DNA from: Oceanobacillus alkalisoli
Lineage (GTDB): Bacteria; Bacillota; Bacilli; Bacillales; Amphibacillaceae
Length of the DNA stretch: 64,000 bases
Assembly (NCBI RefSeq): GCF_021556485.1
Contig: NZ_JAKGBW010000005.1
Coordinates: 62,001-126,000, forward strand
Reading direction: 5' to 3'
Shown: positions 54,747-62,364 of the stretch, in pieces
Position numbering within the stretch: the first letter of the stretch is position 1
Layout of the letters: every line of letters starts with the position of its first letter
The notes under the pieces: generated by a model
What the model was told of the DNA's origin: nothing
The model's input: only the letters and a program-made list of their open reading frames with translations
The model's database searches: none
Made by a program: the position numbers and the translations under genes

Positions 54747-56219
54747 ATGTGGCGTAGCTTTCGAACTAAATTAGTCATGACGATGGTTATTTTTGCAGTG
54801 GCAATTGCTTTTGTCATTGCAACAATCAATCATAAAAGAATATCGGAACAGGCTATTCAAAATAACGCATTTCAATTGGAAAGCATTGAAGCGACAGTGG
54901 AGTATTCCCTGAATACAATTGATAAGACCTATTATTATTTTGATGACGATGTAGCAGAAAGAATGAAGGCGAATACAAAAGAATTACTGGAGCTTTATAA
55001 AAATAACCCATCCATCCATACATGGGATATGCAGAAATTAAAAAAGAAATACGAGATGGATGTGTATATCATCAATCAAGACAATGTCATTTCTAACAGC
55101 TCGAATGAGGTTGATATCGGATTGGATTTTAATGAATGCTGTGGCAAGCTTGCCGAGATACTTGACTCCCGGAGAGAAGCTGGCGCATTCTACCATGATG
55201 GAATGGATATCGCTCAAGCAACAGGCGAGGTAACCAAATTCAGTTACATGGCGACTCCAGATAAAAAATATATTATGGAGCTTAGTTACTCTTTAGAGGA
55301 TGGGGAGATATTCGAGGATTTTAACTTCCTGAGTGTGACAGATGATTTGGAAAGAAGTTATCCATCAATTAATAAGATAAACATACTGAATTTAGGCGGA
55401 CTTGCCTTAGGAGATCCAGCGGAAGATTCGAAATTATCATCGGAGCACAGAGCTGCATTTGAAGAAACCTTAGCAAAAGGTGAAACTACTGAGGTTCGCA
55501 CGTTAAACGATAAAGGTGAAGCAACTATTTATCATTACGTACCTTACAATTCAGGCTATGATTTCGGTTCGACACAGAATAAAGTAATTGAAATCTCTTA
55601 TAACGAACGGGAACTTGAATCTATCCTCCAAAAACATAATGAAGCGTTTATCCTGCAATTAGCATTTATTTTAGTTATTACCGTTATCATCGCCCTTATT
55701 ATCTCAAAGTGGGTGTCCCGCCCGATGTACATGGCATTCCATGATAGCTTGACAGGTTTAAGAAACCGGGCAGCTTTTGAAGAGGATTTAGATGCAATCT
55801 TGCACGTGAGTGAAGGTGAAACAGGTTTATTAATGATTGATCTGGACCATTTCAAGTCAGTTAATGATCTGTTTGGACATGCTGATGGGGATGAATTACT
55901 GAAAAACATGGCAACATCTATTCAGTCGACTATTCATTCAGAAGGAAAAGCTTATCGATTAGGCGGGGATGAATTTGCGATTGTACTAAGAAATACGAAT
56001 CGTGATCATGCAACATTTGTGGCAGAACAGGTTATTGAAGCAGTGAACGAATCGGTAACAGAATATTATAAAACAAAAGGGCTTGAATTATCGGCAAGTA
56101 TTGGAATAGCGCTAGTTGATGAAGAAATAAGAGATGTGAATGAGATTTATAAACAGGCAGACCGGGCTTTATATGAATCGAAGGAGGGAGGAAAGAATCA
56201 GTATCGGGTGTATGGGTAG
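54747..56219 (+). CDS. Membrane-anchored diguanylate cyclase
   Basis: A 490-residue sensor cyclase. One helix near residues 8-26, an extracytoplasmic sensor of about 270 residues, a second helix near 300-320 and then a GGDEF domain: FHDSLTGLRNRAAFEEDL, LLMIDLDHFKSVNDLFGHAD and the intact YRLGGDEFAIVL. It should make c-di-GMP in response to an unknown external signal. No RxxD inhibitory site is obvious five residues before GGDEF. GGAGG lies nine bases before the ATG. The degenerate-GGDEF EAL protein near 6 kb would be an opposing activity in the same genome. Confidence 0.92.
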   Translation: MWRSFRTKLVMTMVIFAVAIAFVIATINHKRISEQAIQNNAFQLESIEATVEYSLNTIDKTYYYFDDDVAERMKANTKELLELYKNNPSIHTWDMQKLKKKYEMDVYIINQDNVISNSSNEVDIGLDFNECCGKLAEILDSRREAGAFYHDGMDIAQATGEVTKFSYMATPDKKYIMELSYSLEDGEIFEDFNFLSVTDDLERSYPSINKINILNLGGLALGDPAEDSKLSSEHRAAFEETLAKGETTEVRTLNDKGEATIYHYVPYNSGYDFGSTQNKVIEISYNERELESILQKHNEAFILQLAFILVITVIIALIISKWVSRPMYMAFHDSLTGLRNRAAFEEDLDAILHVSEGETGLLMIDLDHFKSVNDLFGHADGDELLKNMATSIQSTIHSEGKAYRLGGDEFAIVLRNTNRDHATFVAEQVIEAVNESVTEYYKTKGLELSASIGIALVDEEIRDVNEIYKQADRALYESKEGGKNQYRVYG

Positions 56220-56340
56220 GAATATTGGGTAAAAGAAAAAACTAACCCATTTTTCCCACAAATCCTAATATACCGCATTTAACGAATCCTATTGACGAAA
56301 AATATTTATTTAGCTAAACTATTCTTAACAAAGTAAAATC

Positions 56341-56592
56341 AGTGATGGGAAAGAGTAAGTTATCATTCTTGTTCTTCAGAGAATCGGTAGATGGTGAGAA
56401 CCGATGGACAATTTATTTCTGAAAATCATCCCAGAGATGCAACACTGAAGCAAGTAAGTGTTGACGGCATCCACCGTTACCTGGAGCATGTATGATAGTA
56501 CGTGGCAGAGAGTTGTATGTAGTATAACATACAGAATATGGGTGGTAACGCGAGCATAAACTCGTCCCTGAAGACAGGGGTGAGTTTTTTTG
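56341..56592 (+). ncRNA. T-box leader (isoleucine type)
   Basis: The T-box core GGGTGGTAACGCG lies at 56540-56552 and can form the antiterminator. ACTCGTCCCTG and CAGGGGTGAGT make the competing terminator with seven T residues. Stem I shows AGTA near 56354 and GAA at 56421-56423 framing the specifier loop; the codon after GAA-A is ATC (56425-56427), isoleucine. GGTAGATGGTGAGAACC is the distal stem I loop. The leader precedes a branched-chain amino acid permease, which agrees with Ile sensing. Confidence 0.92.
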
Positions 56593-56711
56593 TTGTTGAT
56601 AATTAGTTTCCAGGCGCTGGTGACTGACTAGTAAACAATCTCGATTTACACTTTACTCTCTGTCCTTAATCATCTTAGAAAATCAAATTCATCAAGTTTA
56701 GGAGTGGAAAT

Positions 56712-58034
56712 ATGAGTAAAAAAAGAGTGTTTTTTATAGGTCTCATGTTATTCTCATTATTCTTCGGTGCTGGTAATTTAATTTTCCCGCCTTTATTGGG
56801 CTTAGAGTCTGGGAGTAACTTTACACCGGCAATGACAGGATTTCTTGTGACGGGGGTGCTGCTGCCGTTTGTGGCGGTATTAGCGGTTGTTACAGTTGAC
56901 GGAGGGATGATTTCGATCGGCAGTCGTGTACATAAAGTATTCGGAATTGTATTTGCGATTATCATATATCTTTCAATTGGTGCTTTTTACGCGATTCCAC
57001 GTGCTGCAAACGTTGCTTTCGAGTTAGGATTTCAACCGTACTTTACAAATGAAGCTGGCTGGCCACTCATCTTGTTCACTGTATTGTTTTTCGCTGTTGC
57101 TTATTATATTTGTTTAAATCCGAAAAAGCTGGTTGATCGTGTTGGTCAATTGCTTACACCTATTTTACTAGTTGCTCTAACTATATTGTTTGTACGTGCA
57201 TTTTTCCTTTTAGAGAATGTAGCAAGTCCGGTAACAGAAAAATATACAGCTAGCCCATTTGTCACTGGCTTCATTGAAGGGTATTTTACAATGGATGCAG
57301 TTGCGGCGCTTGCTTTCGGAATTGTCGTGATTAACGCTTTTAAAGATTCTGGAGTGAAGACGAAAAGAGAGCAAATAAAAGGAAGTGTCCTTGCTGGTAT
57401 CATTGCTGTCGTTGGGCTGGCAGCTGTTTATATCTGTTTAGGATGGATCGGTGCAGTTATGCCGCAAGCAGAGCAATTCGCAAATGGCGCGGAAATTTTA
57501 ACTGCAGCTTCATTTCTATTGTTTGGTAACACTGGTAGCTTATTATTTAGCGTCATCGTAATTCTTGCATGCTTCACTACATGTGTCGGGCTAATTAACG
57601 CAAGTGCCAGCTTTTTCCACGGATTATATTCGAAAGTTAGTTATAAAACTTATGTTCGAGTTCTCACGCTTGTTGGATTTGTTATCTCAAGCCTGGGGTT
57701 AAGTGCGATTCTTGACATTGCTGTACCAATTCTAGTATTGATTTATCCGATTGCGATTGTCTTGATTATACTATCTCTTTTTACACCACTTATTGGGAAA
57801 GGAAAAGCGATGTATCGGATTTCTGTTGTGTTGACATTGTTTTATGCAATTTATGATGTACTGACAAATCTTGGTTTTAAATTAGATGGATTTGCGCAAG
57901 TTATTGGCTTTGTTCCATTTTTTGATTTAGGTTTAGGTTGGATTGCTCCTGCGTTTGTAGGTGCGGTTGTTGGGTATGCTATTGACCGGTATACGACAAA
58001 TCATAAGGAGACACAGGCTTCAGAAAAAAAGTAA
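56712..58034 (+). CDS. brnQ: Branched-chain amino acid:cation symporter
   Basis: LIVCS-family transporter of 440 residues with twelve predicted helices, importing isoleucine, leucine and valine with Na+ or H+. The start, FFIGLMLFSLFFGAGNLIFP, is the family signature, and FYAIPRAANVAFELG and EGYFTMDAVAALAFGIVVI are conserved. TAGGAGTGG precedes the ATG. It is controlled by the T-box immediately upstream, so uncharged tRNA-Ile should switch it on. Confidence 0.95.
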   Translation: MSKKRVFFIGLMLFSLFFGAGNLIFPPLLGLESGSNFTPAMTGFLVTGVLLPFVAVLAVVTVDGGMISIGSRVHKVFGIVFAIIIYLSIGAFYAIPRAANVAFELGFQPYFTNEAGWPLILFTVLFFAVAYYICLNPKKLVDRVGQLLTPILLVALTILFVRAFFLLENVASPVTEKYTASPFVTGFIEGYFTMDAVAALAFGIVVINAFKDSGVKTKREQIKGSVLAGIIAVVGLAAVYICLGWIGAVMPQAEQFANGAEILTAASFLLFGNTGSLLFSVIVILACFTTCVGLINASASFFHGLYSKVSYKTYVRVLTLVGFVISSLGLSAILDIAVPILVLIYPIAIVLIILSLFTPLIGKGKAMYRISVVLTLFYAIYDVLTNLGFKLDGFAQVIGFVPFFDLGLGWIAPAFVGAVVGYAIDRYTTNHKETQASEKK

Positions 58035-58167
58035 GTTAGACTAAATTAGATAGTTTTGAAGAAGCGACAAACTTTATCTGAATGCTAGATAGAGGACAAA
58101 GCCGCAATGCTTATGATAGTGTATTAAGTAACTTGATATATAAGCAATATTGAAGGAGGAATCTTAA

Positions 58168-59205
58168 GTGAGCAAAAAATATACAGGCTATCTCGGAAGT
58201 TATACAAAGAAAACGAGTGAAGGAATTTATCGCTTCACCTTGGATACGGAACAGAAAAAGATAACAGATGTTGAAGTTGCTGCTAAACTGAATAATCCGA
58301 CGTACGTAACGGTAAGTCAAAATAATGATTATCTTTATGCTGTTTCTCAGGAAGGCGAAGAAGGCGGTGTTGCGGCTTTTTCAATTGCAGATGGCAACTT
58401 GGAAAAACTGAACAGTGAAGTAACAGCTGGATCCCCGCCTTGCCATGTCAGTGTGGACAGTAAGAACCGTTTAGTAGTCGCGGCAAATTACCATACAAAA
58501 CAAGTAGAAGCTTTCCAAGCGAATGAAGATGGGTCCCTGCAAGCTCCTACATCTGTAACTCATGAAGGAAGCGGCCCGCATGAGCGTCAGGAAAAACCGC
58601 ATCTTCACTTTGCAGGGTATACGCCGGATGAGAAATATATTGTCGTTGTGGACCTCGGCAGTGATACGATTACAACATACTCCCCGAATGGAGATGAGCT
58701 GGAAGAAGTTAGCGTATTAACTGTAAAAGCTGGAAGTGGCCCGCGTCATATCGCATTCCACCCGTCTGCTCCTTATGCATATGTAATGACAGAGTTAAGT
58801 AATGAAGTTATTGTACTTAAATATGATGAGAACACAGGAACATTTGAAGAAGTCCAGTATGTAGCAACGATTCCGGAAGATTTCACAGAAAATAACCAAG
58901 GAAGTGCAATTCATCTATCTTCTGACGGGAAATTTGTATACGCAGGTAATAGAGGCCATGATTCCATTGCAGTTTTCCGGATTGCAGCGGATTATACGGT
59001 CGAGCTGGTTGAATATACACCTACAGAAGGAAACTGGCCGCGTGATTTTGTGCTGGATCCTAGTGAGCAATTTATTGTAGCTGCAAACCAGGAAAGCAGT
59101 ACGTTAACATTGTTTGAAAGAGATAGCGAAAGCGGTACGTTAACTTTATTGCAGAAGGATGTAGAAGCACCGGAAGCAGTCTGTGTTAAATTCTTGCATG
59201 CTTAA
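58168..59205 (+). CDS. Lactonase-family beta-propeller, probable 6-phosphogluconolactonase
   Basis: A 345-residue seven-bladed propeller of the YbhE/YkgB type. YTGYLGSYTKKTSEGIYRF starts the protein; HLHFAGYTPDEKYIVVVDLG, GPRHIAFHPSAPYAYVMTEL and FVYAGNRGHDSIAVF are repeated blade motifs of the family. Family members hydrolyse 6-phosphogluconolactone in the oxidative pentose phosphate pathway. It starts with GTG after GAAGGAGGAATC. It is a separate unit between brnQ and its own terminator. Confidence 0.9.
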   Translation: MSKKYTGYLGSYTKKTSEGIYRFTLDTEQKKITDVEVAAKLNNPTYVTVSQNNDYLYAVSQEGEEGGVAAFSIADGNLEKLNSEVTAGSPPCHVSVDSKNRLVVAANYHTKQVEAFQANEDGSLQAPTSVTHEGSGPHERQEKPHLHFAGYTPDEKYIVVVDLGSDTITTYSPNGDELEEVSVLTVKAGSGPRHIAFHPSAPYAYVMTELSNEVIVLKYDENTGTFEEVQYVATIPEDFTENNQGSAIHLSSDGKFVYAGNRGHDSIAVFRIAADYTVELVEYTPTEGNWPRDFVLDPSEQFIVAANQESSTLTLFERDSESGTLTLLQKDVEAPEAVCVKFLHA

Positions 59206-59290
59206 CTGACAAGAGTAACTAGAAAAAGTTTCGCACGGTTCCGGAATATTTTAAAGAACGGTGAATGTATTACAATCGATAATAATCTAA

Positions 59291-59331
59291 GGTATAAAAA
59301 CAAGTATCATACTTTATTTTATACCTTTTTT
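59291..59331 (+). terminator. Intrinsic terminator
   Basis: GGTATAAAA and TTTTATACC with a 17-nt loop, followed by TTTTTT. Confidence 0.85.
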
Positions 59332-59407
59332 CACTCTATTGTTCATCATTTCGCTATATGTTCACATCCTATCTATGTGAGAAGGTGAAATAATTATTGA
59401 TTTAGTA

Positions 59408-59584
59408 ATGAGAAAAAAGTTGCTCCATATTCATCGGATGTCAGATCAAGAGTGGATATTAGACATTGACCTTTTTCACCGGTTAAGAGGGATTGAACAG
59501 GATTTCTTTCATGAATTTTTGATCCAAGAAAGGAATTATGAATTGGGCAATATAACCGAGTTAGCATCGGTTGTACGGGAATAA
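59408..59584 (+). CDS. Small hypothetical protein
   Basis: A 58-residue frame that I do not recognise: MRKKLLHIHRMSDQEWILDI, then DLFHRLRGIEQDFFHEFLIQ. It is amphipathic with many His and acidic residues and has no membrane segment. AAGGTGA lies 20 bases before the ATG, too far, but is well placed for ATT at 59396, which would add four residues. Its end overlaps the minus-strand terminator of the gntP gene. It may be real or chance. Confidence 0.4.
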   Translation: MRKKLLHIHRMSDQEWILDIDLFHRLRGIEQDFFHEFLIQERNYELGNITELASVVRE

Positions 59585-59625
59585 TAAAAAGGGGTGGAAT
59601 ATATACGAGGGTATATTTCCATCCC
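59583..59625 (-). terminator. Terminator of the gntP-type gene
   Basis: On the minus strand GGGATGGAAATATAC pairs with GTATATATTCCACCC around a 4-nt loop, followed by CTTTTTATT. Confidence 0.8.
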
Positions 59626-59658
59626 ATTTTTGAGTGATTAGCAATTCTGATTCTAATT

Positions 59659-60990
59659 CTAGAATATAGAGTAAAGTAATACAGCTAGTAATGTAACAGC
59701 TGTTGGAACGATGATGCTTACGAACAAGATTGGTTTGTATGCCCGACGATGTGTTTCTCCACAAATCGCCCGAACAGTTGTGACGACATACCCGTTATGC
59801 GGCAATGAGTCTAAACCGCCGGAAGCTAGGGCTGATACCCGGTGAGCTGCGCCTGGATCTACGCCTTGCGCTAAATAAATTGGTGCGAGAATCGGGAGTG
59901 CGATTCCTAGCCCGCCAGATGCGGATCCCGTTATTCCACAAATGATGGTTACCCCTATAGCGAGTCCAAGTAATGGAGGACCAGGCATATTTACAAGCCC
60001 TTCGATTAAGGTATTAAAAGCAGATACTTCTGCGGCAACACTACCAAAGCCCACAACTGCACATGTGTTGGCAATAGCGACCAATGAATTTTGCGTACCA
60101 GCTGCAAGGGTTTCCCAAAATTCCTTTAAAAATCGTTTCATGGTGATGCAGGCTACTGCGATACCAATAACTAGAGCAATCAGCAATGCCGTTGTAGGAT
60201 TGATAAATTGACCAAGTATATTTAGGATGATAATGACTAATGCAAGGGGAATGATAGAAACCATAATATTCGGTAAATCTTGTTTCTTTAGACCCTCTAG
60301 TTCTTCCTCCTCCACTGCTGCTGCGATTTCATTTTTTACTTTAGGAGGGGAGAATGTTTCACCATTCTTAGAAGCTTTTCTAACTAACGACCCTAACCAT
60401 AATCCACCAACAATCATAATTGCTAGACCCATTAAGACACCAATGAATCCTCCTGCAGTCGGAGAGGTCCCGAAGAATTCAGTCGGAATGATATTTTGAA
60501 TTTCCGGTGAGCCAGGCGAAGTCATTGTAAATGAGATGGAACCAAATACAAGCGCTGCCGGGATAAAACGATGGGGCAGATTTGCTGAGCGAAATAAGGA
60601 TACGGCGATTGGATAGACTGCGAATCCGACAACGAACAAGCTCACCCCGCCGTATGTCATAATTGCTGCGGCAGCAACGACTGCAAAAACAGCGCGTTTT
60701 GTCCCAAATGTATTTTTAATCCAATTGGCAATACTCTCAGCAGATTTTGTTTCCTGCATGACCTTTCCAAAGATTGCTCCTAATAGGAAAACAAGGAACC
60801 AGGAAGCGAAATATCCGGTAAAACCGGTCATATAACTATCTAGCATTGCAGTTTCAAGATTTATTCCACCTGTTATAGCAACCGTGAAAGAGGCGATGAT
60901 TGCTGCTATTATAATATTGATACCTTTCATTGTTAAATAGATAAGTAAGACTAATGAGAGCATCAACCCTAACATTCCTACTACTGCCAT
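59659..60990 (-). CDS. GntP-family permease
   Basis: A 443-residue transporter with about twelve helices. AIMTYGGVSLFVVGFAVYPI, MTSPGSPEIQNIIPTEFFG and GITGSASGGLGIALPIL are GntP-family patterns, and YVVTTVRAICGETHRRAY lies near the C-terminus. The family carries gluconate, hydroxybutyrate or related hydroxy acids. GGAGGGAATGGG precedes the ATG. It begins 24 nt after the iron alcohol dehydrogenase gene and shares its sigma-54 promoter. With a hydroxy-acid type dehydrogenase partner, uptake of a short hydroxycarboxylate such as a hydroxybutyrate is the most likely job (inference). Confidence 0.85.
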   Translation of the reverse strand: MAVVGMLGLMLSLVLLIYLTMKGINIIIAAIIASFTVAITGGINLETAMLDSYMTGFTGYFASWFLVFLLGAIFGKVMQETKSAESIANWIKNTFGTKRAVFAVVAAAAIMTYGGVSLFVVGFAVYPIAVSLFRSANLPHRFIPAALVFGSISFTMTSPGSPEIQNIIPTEFFGTSPTAGGFIGVLMGLAIMIVGGLWLGSLVRKASKNGETFSPPKVKNEIAAAVEEEELEGLKKQDLPNIMVSIIPLALVIIILNILGQFINPTTALLIALVIGIAVACITMKRFLKEFWETLAAGTQNSLVAIANTCAVVGFGSVAAEVSAFNTLIEGLVNMPGPPLLGLAIGVTIICGITGSASGGLGIALPILAPIYLAQGVDPGAAHRVSALASGGLDSLPHNGYVVTTVRAICGETHRRAYKPILFVSIIVPTAVTLLAVLLYSIF

Positions 60991-61014
60991 CCCATTCCCT
61001 CCATATTTTAAAAG

Positions 61015-62217
61015 TTAATTGAACATATCCTCTGTCTCCAATTGGTAGTCAAAGCATTTTAAATAAAGCTTTTCTATTTCTTCTTTTGCAGGAACTATTG
61101 GAGTGTTTTGCGGACTTCCACTAGCGAGTGCATCATCAGCCATTTTACTTAGCACCTTATCGAATTCGGTCTTGTCTATTCCCCAACCTTTCAAGTTCGG
61201 TATATTTAACTCTGAACAAAGCTGTTTCACGGAAGTAACTGCAATCTCACTCGCCTCCTGATCAGAAAGATCTTTCGCCGACTTGTCAAAAATTCTACCA
61301 AGGTCTGCTAATCTGCTGATAGCTGCATCTTTTGTGAACTCGAGTACTGTCGGTAACAGCATGGCATTGGAAACTCCGTGAGGTACATTGAACAACGCAC
61401 CAATTGGTCGCGACATCCCGTGTACGAGACAGACGGAGGCATTAGAAAAAGCTAATCCCGCTTGTAGAGCACCTAAAGACATTGCTTCTCTCGCATCAAG
61501 ATCATCCCCGTTCTCATAACATTTCTTCAAGTTTTCAACGATCAATTTCATTGCAGAAATGGCCAATGTATCAGTCATGGGATGGGAGCGTTTGGAAATA
61601 TAGGCTTCAATTGCATGGCTTAAAGCGTCGACTCCTGTAGCTGCAGTAACTGATTTTGGTGAAGAGATGGTGAGCAATGGATCAACAATTGCTACCTCTG
61701 GCAAAAATGCAGGCTGCTTAATCATCATTTTCACTTGATTGGTGGTATTTGTAATGACCGTCACGTCCGTTGCTTCCGAACCAGTTCCGGCGGTCGTCGG
61801 TATAGCAATATGCGGGATAGGATCTCGGCCGGCGATTTTCCCGCCTCCCTTATAATCCCCAATATAGCCACCGTTCGTTGCAACTACTGCGACTGCTTTT
61901 GCCGTGTCAATACAACTTCCACCACCAAGAGAAATAATGACATTACAGTTCTCGGCAATGAAAATATCTAAGGACTCAGTAACATAACGATCAACAGGTT
62001 CAGAGGCGACGTCTAGGTATAAAGCGCTTTCAATGTTTTCTTTCTGAAGAATAGTTCGTAATTCGCTAACATATCCCAAATCATCCATTATTTTATCACT
62101 TACGATAAGCGCTTTTTTCCCTTTCTGTTTTGTAATTTCTCCTGCTGCTTGAAACGCACCTCTTCCATATTGAATTGTAGTTGGTGTTAAAAACGTATGA
62201 TAAGTTTTACTTTGCAT
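61015..62217 (-). CDS. Iron-containing alcohol dehydrogenase
   Basis: Group III NAD(P)-dependent dehydrogenase of 400 residues. VIISLGGGSCIDTAKAVAVV is the nucleotide site, IPTTAGTGSEATDVTVI a family signature, and the metal ligands lie in TGVDALSHAIEAYISK (Asp, His), LVHGMSRPIGALFNVPHGVS (two His). AAAGGGGG precedes the ATG. It is the first gene of a pair with the GntP-type permease, behind a sigma-54 promoter and next to the activator. A substrate such as 4-hydroxybutyrate or another hydroxy acid is suggested by the permease; simple alcohols or diols are also possible. Confidence 0.9.
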   Translation of the reverse strand: MQSKTYHTFLTPTTIQYGRGAFQAAGEITKQKGKKALIVSDKIMDDLGYVSELRTILQKENIESALYLDVASEPVDRYVTESLDIFIAENCNVIISLGGGSCIDTAKAVAVVATNGGYIGDYKGGGKIAGRDPIPHIAIPTTAGTGSEATDVTVITNTTNQVKMMIKQPAFLPEVAIVDPLLTISSPKSVTAATGVDALSHAIEAYISKRSHPMTDTLAISAMKLIVENLKKCYENGDDLDAREAMSLGALQAGLAFSNASVCLVHGMSRPIGALFNVPHGVSNAMLLPTVLEFTKDAAISRLADLGRIFDKSAKDLSDQEASEIAVTSVKQLCSELNIPNLKGWGIDKTEFDKVLSKMADDALASGSPQNTPIVPAKEEIEKLYLKCFDYQLETEDMFN

Positions 62218-62254
62218 GATTAAAAAATCCCCCTTTATATATTCAATAATATAT

Positions 62255-62271
62255 ATGCAAAATTCATGCCA
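62255..62271 (-). promoter_or_regulatory. Sigma-54 (-24/-12) promoter
   Basis: The minus strand reads TGGCAT, five bases, TTGCAT, matching YTGGCACN5TTGCW with the GG and GC dinucleotides 10 bp apart as required. It lies about 38 nt upstream of the dehydrogenase gene and beside a sigma-54 activator gene. Confidence 0.88.
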
Positions 62272-62299
62272 AGTTAGAAGGTTTAGGGTACTCGTCTAT

Positions 62300-62333
62300 A
62301 AAAGAAAAAAGTGTAGGATGGAGACTACACTTT
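62300..62333 (-). terminator. Terminator of the sigma-54 activator gene
   Basis: AAAGTGTAG and CTACACTTT form a 9-bp stem; on the minus strand it is followed by TTTTTTCTTTT. Confidence 0.8.
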
Positions 62334-62364
62334 GCTGAAAGGATTGTAGGAATCTATCTACACT

